Part shown: in pieces, positions 7,997-16,300 of the stretch
How positions within the stretch are numbered: position 1 is the first letter of the stretch
How the letters are laid out: each line of letters begins with the position of its first letter
Source of the DNA: Streptomyces antibioticus
GTDB lineage: Bacteria > Actinomycetota > Actinomycetes > Streptomycetales > Streptomycetaceae
Assembly (NCBI RefSeq): GCF_001514065.1
Contig: NZ_KQ948433.1
Span: forward strand, 163,072 to 227,071
Length of the DNA stretch: 64,000 nt
Reading direction: 5' to 3'
The notes under the pieces: model-generated
What the model was told of the DNA's origin: nothing
What the model saw: only the letters and a program-made list of their open reading frames with translations
The model's database searches: none
Position numbers and translations under genes: made by a program

Positions 7997-9394
7997 GTGA
8001 CCGAACACGACCCCGGCCAGGCTCTGGGCCGCGTCCGCCCCGACGCGGGGACCTTCCCGACGGTCTCGCGGGCCGCCGATCGCATCCATCTCGTACACAC
8101 CGGGAACCGGCCGCCGCGGTGGCTCACCGAACTCGCCGGGCGGCTCGCTCCGGCCCGTCCGAACGAGGCCGTCGTCGTGGTCGGTACGCCTCTGTACACG
8201 GAAAGTGCTGAGGAGCTGTGCGAACGGCTGGCTCCGGTGCTGGACGCGAGCCTGGACGCGCACGTGCGTCTGCTGACCCTGGTGATGTCCGCGGGCGCCC
8301 ACGAGAGCGGCGGGCGCCCCTCAGCGGCGGCGCTGATCTGCCGACGGTGGGGGCTGGACGTGCTGGCGACGGCTGGGAGCGCGCTCGTCACTCGCGGCGG
8401 CACCTTGTTCTCCCCCGACTTGCCGGGCGCCTCCGGCGGCTGGTGGCACTTCTCCCCCGGTGCGGACGCACGGCGGGTGAGCAGCCATCTGCCGGTCCCG
8501 GACTGGGAGACGGCCGTGAAGCGGGTGGGGCGGCAGACGGTCGCCGGTCATGTCGTCGAGCCGGTCCCGGCCGGCCTCGCCGTTCGACCCGTGGGCCCCG
8601 CACCCCTCACCGCCCACACCCGGCCGTACGCGATCCCGCCGGAGCGCGACCGGCCGCAGCTGATTCTCGCCTCCGCCCAGGTGCCCGCCCCCGTCCTCGC
8701 CGTGGTGATGGCCGCCCTGCCCGAGCCGGTGCGTGCGGCGCTGCGGCTGTTGTCGCTCGACGGGCAGCCGCTGCTGCGGATCGGGGAGGAACTGGCGGAC
8801 CTGTTGGACAGTGACATCCACGTGGCCGTGGGTGTCCCGGTCGACGCGGACGGCGCCGCCCCGGACGGTGCCTCGGCGGGTGACGCCGCGGTGGAGCTGC
8901 GCATGGTCGACTCCCGCGGCCGGCCCACCTGGCGCCCCTTCGCGCACACCGTGGTCTGCTCCCCCGCGACCGCCGAAAGCGACCGTGCTCCGCGGGTGAC
9001 GGAGTGGCAGGTACCCGCGGCCCTGCACGATGTCGGCGCACCCGACGGACTGTCGCTCGGCAAGGGCGGCAAAGGCGGCACCAGTGGCCATTCCTGCCAG
9101 GACTGCAAGGCGGTCGTGACCCCGGCCGGTCTGTGGATCGGCCCGCGCGACGCCGAGCCGCCCCTCCTCGCCACCATGCGGCTGCCCGCCGCGGAGACCG
9201 TCGTGGTCGACCTCGGAGTGCCGTACCGGCCGCTCACCGACTGCCTGTGGGCCGGTCTGGAGGAGCTGTTCAGGCAGCTGGAACCCGACATCCTGGAGCA
9301 CGTCGTGGTGCACGCTTACGGCGACCTCGGCACCCGGGGCCGGGAGCGCCTGCTCGAGTTCTCCGCCCGGCACCGCTTCTCCATGGCTTCCTAG
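7997..9394 (+). CDS. Uncharacterised protein (465 aa) beside the secretion/effector locus
   Basis: I do not recognise a named family. The N-terminal half looks like an alpha/beta domain: HTGNRPPRWLTELAGRL, then VVVVGTPLYTESAEEL, then RLLTLVMSAG followed by CRRWGLDVLATAGSALV and LPVPDWE. This pattern resembles segments of very large actinobacterial polymorphic-toxin-like proteins (recollection, unconfirmed). The C-terminal third has SGHSCQDCKAVV, the one Cys pair that stands out. There is no signal peptide or TM segment. GGAG precedes the GTG by 8 nt. It converges on the lectin/AAA+/giant-protein operon and shares a terminator with it, so a role as an accessory or immunity factor is possible but only inferred. 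Confidence 0.7.
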   Translation: MTEHDPGQALGRVRPDAGTFPTVSRAADRIHLVHTGNRPPRWLTELAGRLAPARPNEAVVVVGTPLYTESAEELCERLAPVLDASLDAHVRLLTLVMSAGAHESGGRPSAAALICRRWGLDVLATAGSALVTRGGTLFSPDLPGASGGWWHFSPGADARRVSSHLPVPDWETAVKRVGRQTVAGHVVEPVPAGLAVRPVGPAPLTAHTRPYAIPPERDRPQLILASAQVPAPVLAVVMAALPEPVRAALRLLSLDGQPLLRIGEELADLLDSDIHVAVGVPVDADGAAPDGASAGDAAVELRMVDSRGRPTWRPFAHTVVCSPATAESDRAPRVTEWQVPAALHDVGAPDGLSLGKGGKGGTSGHSCQDCKAVVTPAGLWIGPRDAEPPLLATMRLPAAETVVVDLGVPYRPLTDCLWAGLEELFRQLEPDILEHVVVHAYGDLGTRGRERLLEFSARHRFSMAS

Positions 9395-9400
9395 ACATGA

Positions 9401-9444
9401 ACTCCGCCCGTCGAAAAGGCTGTTCGCGCTTCGGCGGGCGGAGT
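9401..9444. terminator. Bidirectional terminator between convergent genes
   Basis: ACTCCGCCCGTCGAA (9401-9415) pairs with TTCGGCGGGCGGAGT (9430-9444) with one G-T wobble across a 14-nt loop. It serves the 465-residue gene and the lectin gene. Confidence 0.75.
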
Positions 9445-9465
9445 CGGTGTGCGGCGTACGAGGCG

Positions 9466-10560
9466 TCAGGCGGTGCGCCACTTCTGGTTCGCGGTGCCGG
9501 CACAGGTCCACAGCTGGAGGACGGTCCCGGCCGCGGTGTTCTTGTCCTTGGCGTCCACGCACAGGTCCGGGTTGACGTTGACGACCAGGTCGTAGGACCC
9601 CTTGAGCACGAACCGCTGGTTCGCGGCGCGTGAGGAGAAGCAGTTCGCCAGCCGCAGCAGGGAGCCGTTGCCTGGGTTGGAGACGTCCAGGCACATCGTG
9701 CCGCCGAAGTCGCGGACGGTGCCGTCGGAGGGGAACGTCCAGCCCTGGGACGGGTCCTTGCTGTTGCAGTCGGCGAGTACCGTCTGCGTCCCGGCCGCCC
9801 GTGAACCGTCCTGGGTGGCCAGGCAGCGGCTGGAGGCGAAGTTGAACAGGAGCTTGCCGGTGAAGCCGCTGGAGGAGGTGGTCGTCTTCGATGGCTTCGG
9901 CGGCGACTGGGTGTCCGATTTCGTCGTGCCGCTCCCGGAGCTGCCGCCGCCCTGGGCGGTGGTGCCGCCGCCACTTCCGCCACCGCTTCCGCCGCCGTAG
10001 TCCGGCACCGTGCCGCCCCAGGCCGGCCCGGAGCCGGTGTCCTGCGCCGACGAGCCGTCCTTCTTGGGCGAGCCGTGGCCCTTGGCCTTCCTGGACGGTC
10101 GCGGAGAGGAATGGGCGGGGCCGGCCGACGGGTGCCGCGTCGCCGGGTCGGACGCCTTGTCGGTGGCCTGTACGGTGGCCGCGGCCTGCGCGGTGTCGTC
10201 GCCACCGAGCCGTGCGACCCCGGCGACCACGCCGGTGCCCACGACCGCGAGGCCGGTCACCCCGGCCAGCGCGATCGCCACCCGACGGCCCGGCCTGAGC
10301 AGCCGGGCGCCGGAAAAGTAGTGACGGCGGGCGAAGCCGGCTGCGAAGGAACGGCCGCCCGCCGCCGCGGCGGAGAGAAGGAGCAGGGGCTCCTCGTCGG
10401 CGGAGCGGGCCCTACCGGTGGGTAGCGGCTCGTCGCCGGCTCGCGCCGCGTCGCCGTCGCTGTCACCGCCGTCGGCGGGCGGCGGCAGCGGCTCCTCCTC
10501 GGCCGCGGACGACGGCGGCCCGGTGGGCTTGGGGCCGTCGAAGGGGGACGGTTGTGTCAT
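9466..10560 (-). CDS. Membrane-anchored protein with ricin-type beta-trefoil lectin domain
   Basis: This 364-residue protein has an acidic, proline-rich cytoplasmic head (1-85) and a single TM segment at about 93-115 (VAIALAGVTGLAVVGTGVV). A long Ser/Gly/Pro/Lys linker follows, with Gly-Ser repeats near 185-200. A C-terminal beta-trefoil (about 235-364) has the QxW-type repeats SQGWTF, NQRFVL and NQKWRTA, and disulphide-like Cys pairs. The topology puts the carbohydrate-binding domain outside the cell. It is the third gene of an operon, 54 nt after the beta-helix/AAA+ gene and downstream of the giant effector-like gene. It could therefore anchor or guide the exported product at the wall. That role is inference. 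Confidence 0.82.
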   Translation of the reverse strand: MTQPSPFDGPKPTGPPSSAAEEEPLPPPADGGDSDGDAARAGDEPLPTGRARSADEEPLLLLSAAAAGGRSFAAGFARRHYFSGARLLRPGRRVAIALAGVTGLAVVGTGVVAGVARLGGDDTAQAAATVQATDKASDPATRHPSAGPAHSSPRPSRKAKGHGSPKKDGSSAQDTGSGPAWGGTVPDYGGGSGGGSGGGTTAQGGGSSGSGTTKSDTQSPPKPSKTTTSSSGFTGKLLFNFASSRCLATQDGSRAAGTQTVLADCNSKDPSQGWTFPSDGTVRDFGGTMCLDVSNPGNGSLLRLANCFSSRAANQRFVLKGSYDLVVNVNPDLCVDAKDKNTAAGTVLQLWTCAGTANQKWRTA

Positions 10561-10614
10561 AGGGATGTCTCCGGATGCCAGAAGGTGGGGCGGACAGGGG
10601 ACGGTGCCGGTGCG

Positions 10615-13305
10615 TCAGGGCCACTCGGGGAGGTCCTGCGGGCGCAGAGTGATCAGGTCCGTCTCGTCGAGGGCCGTCATCTCCGCCACCCGGTACGCCT
10701 GGCGTTCGGTCATGGCCTGGAAGGTCTGCCGAGCGGTACGGCCGTTGCCGAACCGCTCGCCGCGGGGTGTCTCCTCGAAGTACGCGGTGAGCGCCTCGCG
10801 GGCGGAGTCCGTCAGCCGGTACTGGTGGCGTTCGGCATGGTGCTCGACGATGTTCACCAGTTCGGGTGTGTCGTAGTCCTCGAAGAGCAGGGTGCGGCTG
10901 AAACGGGAGGCGAGGCCGGGGTTGGAGTCGATGAAGTGCTCCATCTCGTCCGGGTAGCCGGCGACGATGACCACGACCGAGTCCCGGTGGTCCTCCATGA
11001 GCTTCACCAGGGTGGCGATGGCCTCGTGGCCGAAGTCGTTGGAACCGGCAGCCGGGGTCAGGGAGTACGCCTCGTCGATGAACAGCACACCGCCCATGGC
11101 CTCTTCGAACACCCGCTGGGTCTTCGGGCCGGTGTGTCCGACGTACTCGCCGACCAGGGAGGACCGGTCCGCCTCGACGAGATGGCCGCGGGCGAGCAGG
11201 CCGACCGCCGCGAGGATGCGGCCGTAGAGCCGTGCCACCGTCGTCTTGCCGGTGCCCGGGTTGCCGGCGAAGACGAGGTGCCGGCTGAGCGGCGGTGCCG
11301 CGAGCCCCGCCTCCTCCCGGCGCCGGACCATCTGCATGAGCTTCACCAGCGACGACACGTCGTTCTTGACCCGGTCCAGGCCTACGAGGAGGTCCAGTTC
11401 GGCGAGCAGGTCCTCCAGGCTCTCCTCGGGGACCGTCTCCTCACCGTCGGCGGACGCGGTGGCGCCGTCCGCAGTGCCGCTCGTCGCGGCGCGCGCTCCA
11501 GCCGCCGCGATCGCCGGGGCACCGGTGGGGACGGGGCCAGCACCGGTGCCGGGGGCCGGCCACGCCGGGTTCTTGACGTCCCGTGAGACACAGCCGTCCA
11601 CCTCGGGGCGGGCGCCCTCGTCGACGCTGAGGTCCTCCTCGCAGTCCGTCACCAGCAGGTTGCGCAGCACCGGGCGGGCGTCACCGCCGACGTGGACGGC
11701 CGGGTAGGCGGTGGCCGACAGTACACAGTCCTCGTAGCGGCCCTTGCCGCCCTCGCCGACGAAGAGACCGTTCTTGCCGGCGTCCTTCACGGTCGTACGC
11801 AGCACCGTGGGGTCGCCGTCGCGGGCCACCACGAGCCCGGAGCCCGCGGTGCCGGAGACGGCGCAGTCGCGCAGCGTCGGCTCCGCCTTCTCGGCGACGA
11901 CGATCCCGGCCGTGCCCGCCCCGCTGACCCGGCAGTCGGTGAACTCCGGGGCGCTGTCGGGGCCGCAGGTGAGCCCGGCACGTTCGACGTCGACAATCCG
12001 GGCGTCCCTGATGCTGACCCCGCCCTGCGACTGGGTGGTGACGCCGTTGCGGCTGCGGCGTACCGTCACGCCGTCGACCGTGGCGGCCGCGTATCCGTCC
12101 AGGTGCAGGCCGGACAGGCCGCAGCCGGTGAGCCGGCAGTCCTCCAGCGTCAGCCGGCCGCGCTCGGTGACGCCGATGCCGTGCTCGGGGGTGTCCTCCA
12201 CTCGCAGGGCGGCGAGTTCGGCCGTTGCCTCGCCCGCGACGTGGACGGCGCTGTAGGAGGTGTCCCGCACGGCGCCGCCGGTGACCCGCACCTCGGCCCG
12301 CTCGCCGACGAGGATGCCGTTGCCCTCCGCGCCCCGCACGGTGGTGTCGGCGACGACCGCCCGGGCCGAGCCGCGCACCACCACCCCGGAGGCGCCGGAG
12401 CCGTTGATCCGGCAGTCGACCAGTTCCAGGCGTGCGCTGCCGTCCGCGGAGACGCCGGCCGCCGCACTGTCGCGGACGGAGCACGTCGACACCAGGACGT
12501 CCCCGGTACCGGCGGCGAGAATCCCCGCGGCGCCGGCGCCGGTCACCTCGCCGCCGGTGATGCGCACGCCGCCACTGTCGTCGTCCTCGGCTCGGGGTGC
12601 GGACCCCAGTACCCGTACAGCCTCGGCAGCCGCGTCCTTGAGCCGACACTCGTCCAGCACCACGGCCGCCCGCTCCTCCACGAGCAAGCCATTGCGGCCC
12701 GGTTTGTCGACGGCGCAGCGCCGCAGCACGACGGTGGCCTCGCCGCGGACCCGGACGCCGGAGCCGCCGACCGCGCGGACCGTGGAGTCGGTCAGGTGGG
12801 CGGTCGCGGTACCGGAGACGACGACGCCGGTGCCCTCGATGCCAGTGACGAGGGTGTCGGTCAGCCGCAGCGTCCCGGTGGTGTCGGCGTGCACACCTGC
12901 CAGCGCCGCCTCGCGGATCACGCTGCGGGTGATGTGCAGGGAGGCCGCGTGCACGGCCTCCACCCGGCCGCCGGCGATGTCGCAGTCGCGCAGTTCGACG
13001 GTGCCCGCCGTCACCAGCACCAGCGGCCGGGACGGGTCCGCGCCCAGCATGACGAGGCCGTGCAGTGTCGCGGCGGCGGACAGTTCCAGCGCCGGCAGTC
13101 CCGGGGCGACCGGCGTCAGCCGTACCGTGCCGGGGCCTTCCTCGGCGACCAGCGTCACCGCGCGGTCGACCAGCAGCCGCTCGGTGTACTCGCCCGGCGC
13201 GATCCTGATCTCGTCGTCGTTGTCCGCCGCCCGTACGGCGTCGGCGAGGGTGCGGAACGCGCCGCGGCGGGCGTTTGGCCGCACGTGATGGATGACGGGG
13301 CTCAC
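10615..13305 (-). CDS. Right-handed beta-helix protein fused to a CbbX/EccA-like AAA+ ATPase
   Basis: The 896-residue product has two parts. About residues 1-570 are parallel beta-helix repeats of roughly 22-24 residues, with recurring turns such as GVVVRGSA and GILVGERA. About 610-896 form one AAA+ module with Walker A GNPGTGKTTVARLYG (about 676) and Walker B GVLFIDEAYSL (about 735), followed by sensor and lid segments. The AAA+ part is of the CbbX/CfxQ/EccA type. EccA is the cytosolic ATPase of mycobacterial type VII systems and acts on effectors and chaperones. The GTG start overlaps the stop of the giant gene by 4 bp (GTGA, 13302-13305), so translation is coupled. That makes the giant protein the likely client. 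Confidence 0.85.
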   Translation of the reverse strand: MSPVIHHVRPNARRGAFRTLADAVRAADNDDEIRIAPGEYTERLLVDRAVTLVAEEGPGTVRLTPVAPGLPALELSAAATLHGLVMLGADPSRPLVLVTAGTVELRDCDIAGGRVEAVHAASLHITRSVIREAALAGVHADTTGTLRLTDTLVTGIEGTGVVVSGTATAHLTDSTVRAVGGSGVRVRGEATVVLRRCAVDKPGRNGLLVEERAAVVLDECRLKDAAAEAVRVLGSAPRAEDDDSGGVRITGGEVTGAGAAGILAAGTGDVLVSTCSVRDSAAAGVSADGSARLELVDCRINGSGASGVVVRGSARAVVADTTVRGAEGNGILVGERAEVRVTGGAVRDTSYSAVHVAGEATAELAALRVEDTPEHGIGVTERGRLTLEDCRLTGCGLSGLHLDGYAAATVDGVTVRRSRNGVTTQSQGGVSIRDARIVDVERAGLTCGPDSAPEFTDCRVSGAGTAGIVVAEKAEPTLRDCAVSGTAGSGLVVARDGDPTVLRTTVKDAGKNGLFVGEGGKGRYEDCVLSATAYPAVHVGGDARPVLRNLLVTDCEEDLSVDEGARPEVDGCVSRDVKNPAWPAPGTGAGPVPTGAPAIAAAGARAATSGTADGATASADGEETVPEESLEDLLAELDLLVGLDRVKNDVSSLVKLMQMVRRREEAGLAAPPLSRHLVFAGNPGTGKTTVARLYGRILAAVGLLARGHLVEADRSSLVGEYVGHTGPKTQRVFEEAMGGVLFIDEAYSLTPAAGSNDFGHEAIATLVKLMEDHRDSVVVIVAGYPDEMEHFIDSNPGLASRFSRTLLFEDYDTPELVNIVEHHAERHQYRLTDSAREALTAYFEETPRGERFGNGRTARQTFQAMTERQAYRVAEMTALDETDLITLRPQDLPEWP

Positions 13306-16300
13306 CGTCCGGTTCCCTCCGCTGGTACGGGGCGGCCGGGTTCGACGAACCCGGGATTGGTCACGTAGGGGCCGACCGCGCGGCCCGCGTCCAGCCGCTG
13401 CGCGCCGCGGATGTGGCGGCCGTCCACCCCGCCCGGGTAGAGCACCTCGGCGCGCTCCGGGTGCGCCGCGGCCAGGTCGAGTGTGGCGTTGACGTCGACG
13501 CCGCCGGGCGCGGCGACGTCGTACCGCCAGCCGTAGCGGGCCAGCAGTTCCGTCGCGGTCCCGTCCCCGGCGGCCGCTGCCCGGTCGCGCAGCCAGCCGA
13601 TCTTCCGGGTGGCGGTGAGCCAGGCGCTGTCCGGGGCCCCGCCGTCGGCGACGTGGACGGCCACGTGGACCAGGTGGTCGCCCGCCGGGCGCAGCCCGTC
13701 GGCGAAAACGGCGGCGGGCTGCTCCGCCCCCGCGCCGTGGAACACGTACAGCTCCTCGTCGTCCGCGCGCCAGTGCAGTCCGGCACTCCAGGGCACGGCC
13801 TCGATCGCCGGTACGAGGTGAGTGGCGGCGCCGGCGGCGATCGGCGCGGGCGCAGAGGGGGCGCTGTGCGCTGCCGCCGACGTCGGCAGCCTCAGGGGTG
13901 TGACGGCCACCGGCTGGGAGTGGTCGGGCAGCTGCCAGTGCCAGGCTCCGACACCCCGGTCGGCGGCCGGCGGGACGAAGACGCCTCGGAGGCCGAGAGC
14001 GTCGTTCTCGATCGCGTACGCCGAGGTGTGCGGTGTGTCTCCGTCGTGGCCCCACATCGTCCAGCGGCCGGTGTGCACCAGGGCGTCCGGATACTGCTGC
14101 CGGACGGCCTCGAACGCCTCCGCCGGGCCCAGGTTTGCCGTTCCGGCCGTCTCAGATGCCCTGACCGGCACGGCCTCCTCCTCAGACATGACATGTGTTC
14201 CGGTGGCGACCTTATCCCGGGAAGGTGTCGGCTCGGCCACCGAGGTGTGCACAGTGAACATCTCGTCCAGCGCGTTCACTCCAATGTGTGCTGACACAAG
14301 TGTGCCATCCCCCGCGGGTGTCTCCGGTGCGAGGGCCGTCGGCCGGACTGCTCCCGGTTCGAGTGTCTCGACGGTGAACCCGAGCCCCGTCTCCCGGGCG
14401 AACTGCTCCAATCGCGCTTTCTGCTGCTGTGCCGGTGTGCCGCCTTCCCGGACGAGCACGATGCGTTCCACGTCCTCCCAGCGCACCCCACCGTGCAGTT
14501 GGACCTCGAAGAACCCGACGAGGTGGCGCTCCAGCTCCCCTGTGTCCCGCAGCAGCCGGAACTCCCCGTCGTAGCGAAAGCCGGTCGCCTCCGCGAAGGC
14601 GAGCCGGACAAGCCGTTCGGGGCCGTGGTTGAGCAGCGGCAGCAGGTTGCCGGAGCCAGTGATACTGCGGGCGCCCTGCCGCCCCGGGCTGAAGCTGTCC
14701 CCGGGGGTGAACGTGGCCCGCTCCAGCAGCTCGTGCTTGAGGTGGAAGACGGCATTGCCGTACAGACCCAGGCCGCGCGGGCGGTGCTGCGAGGTGAGTG
14801 CGGCGTAGTTCGGCAGGTCGGCGCGGTCCGCCGGGGTCGGGGCGAAGGACTCGTCCCAGGCGTCCAAGCCGGGCCTGGGCGGGTAGATCCCGGCCGCGTG
14901 GGTGGTCCGCTTGACGCTCGCGGGGTAGCCCATCGCCTCCTCGGCGGCGCCGCGCCGTTCGAAGTACCGCGAGTAGCCGGGAACGACCTCCCACACGTTG
15001 CGCAGCAGGCGCTCGTCGCCGGTCATCGCGTCCAGCAGCGTTCCGTCGCCCACCCGGGCACCGAGGTCGATGTTGACCGTCAGCGAGAGGTCGGCCAGCA
15101 GATGCCGGTGCACCCGCTGGACGACCGGGCCGAGGTTCTCCTCGTCGAGCGGGTAGGACCGGGCCCAGCGCCAACTGCCGCGGGCGCGCAGCAGGTTGTC
15201 GGTCAGCCGGTCCCAGTCGGCGGACAAAGTGCGCAGGGCCCGCCGTTCGGCGAGCACGACCGCGACGAGCTGAGCGGGCGCCAGCTCCCGCAGCGACGTC
15301 CGCTCCTCCAGTACGCGGAACAGCCGGACGTCCTCCTCGAAGGACGTCGCCTGCCGCTCCAGCACCTTCTTCAGCTGGGGCGTCTCCTCGGCGGCCGCCA
15401 GCGCCCGGTCCAGCAACCGCCGCTGTACGACGATGTCCCCCGCGTACGCCTCCTGGCCGGAGGCCGCGTCGGCAGGGCGACCGTGGGCGGACGCCGGGTC
15501 GCTCACCCAGTGCGCGACCGTCAGATCGGGGCCGGAGGGGACCAGGGCGTAGGCCTCTCCGTCGTCGGTGTCGAAGACGACGTGGCCGGCGGACGGCATG
15601 TGCGCGACGGAAACGACGGAACCCTCGGGGGCCTCGGAACCGGACGGCGCACCGCCTCTCGGCGACCGCGACCAGTGCGGCGCCCCGCCGCCGAGCCCGG
15701 GCACGGCGGCCCCTTCACGGCTCACCGCGTACGGCATCGGTCTGCCACCCGTCACCTCGGACCAGTGGGACTCCGCCAGGGTCTCGGCGGCCTCGGCCCG
15801 CTCCAACTGAGCCTGGGCCTGCGCCCGTCGGGTGCCGTCGCCGTCGGCGACGCCGCCCACCCCGGTGTCCTGACGCTCCCTCAGCTCGCTCAGTGCCCGC
15901 TCGGCGTCGGCCCTCAGCCGCCGGGCGTCGCTGAGCGCGGCACCCGCGTCGATGGCCTCGTGCTCGTCCACGGTGAACTCGGCAGGCTGCTTGCCCTTGT
16001 CGAGGGGGCGGGCGGCGGTCTGTTCCGTCGGCCGGGTGAAGACATGGTCCTGGTCGACGACGACCCGTTCGGTGATCTGCGCCGACGGCACCGAGACGCC
16101 GACCGGGACGACGCCCGAAGCCTCGGTGCGGGTGCCGCCGTGGTGGAAGGTGAAGGTGAACTCCACGTGGCCGTCGTAGTGCTGGAGCGGAGTCGGGATC
16201 TTGGCGTTGGTGAAGGTGCGCCCGCCCGTGAACTGATCGCCACGGGTGCGGCGCCGGAAGCCGCCGCCGAAGGTCACCGCGGCTCCCAGCTTGCTCTCCA

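Noticed and set aside
11600-13250. Apparent tandem repeats in the DNA
   Set aside because: They reflect the ~22-residue periodicity of the beta-helix, with no exact DNA repeat or CRISPR-like structure.
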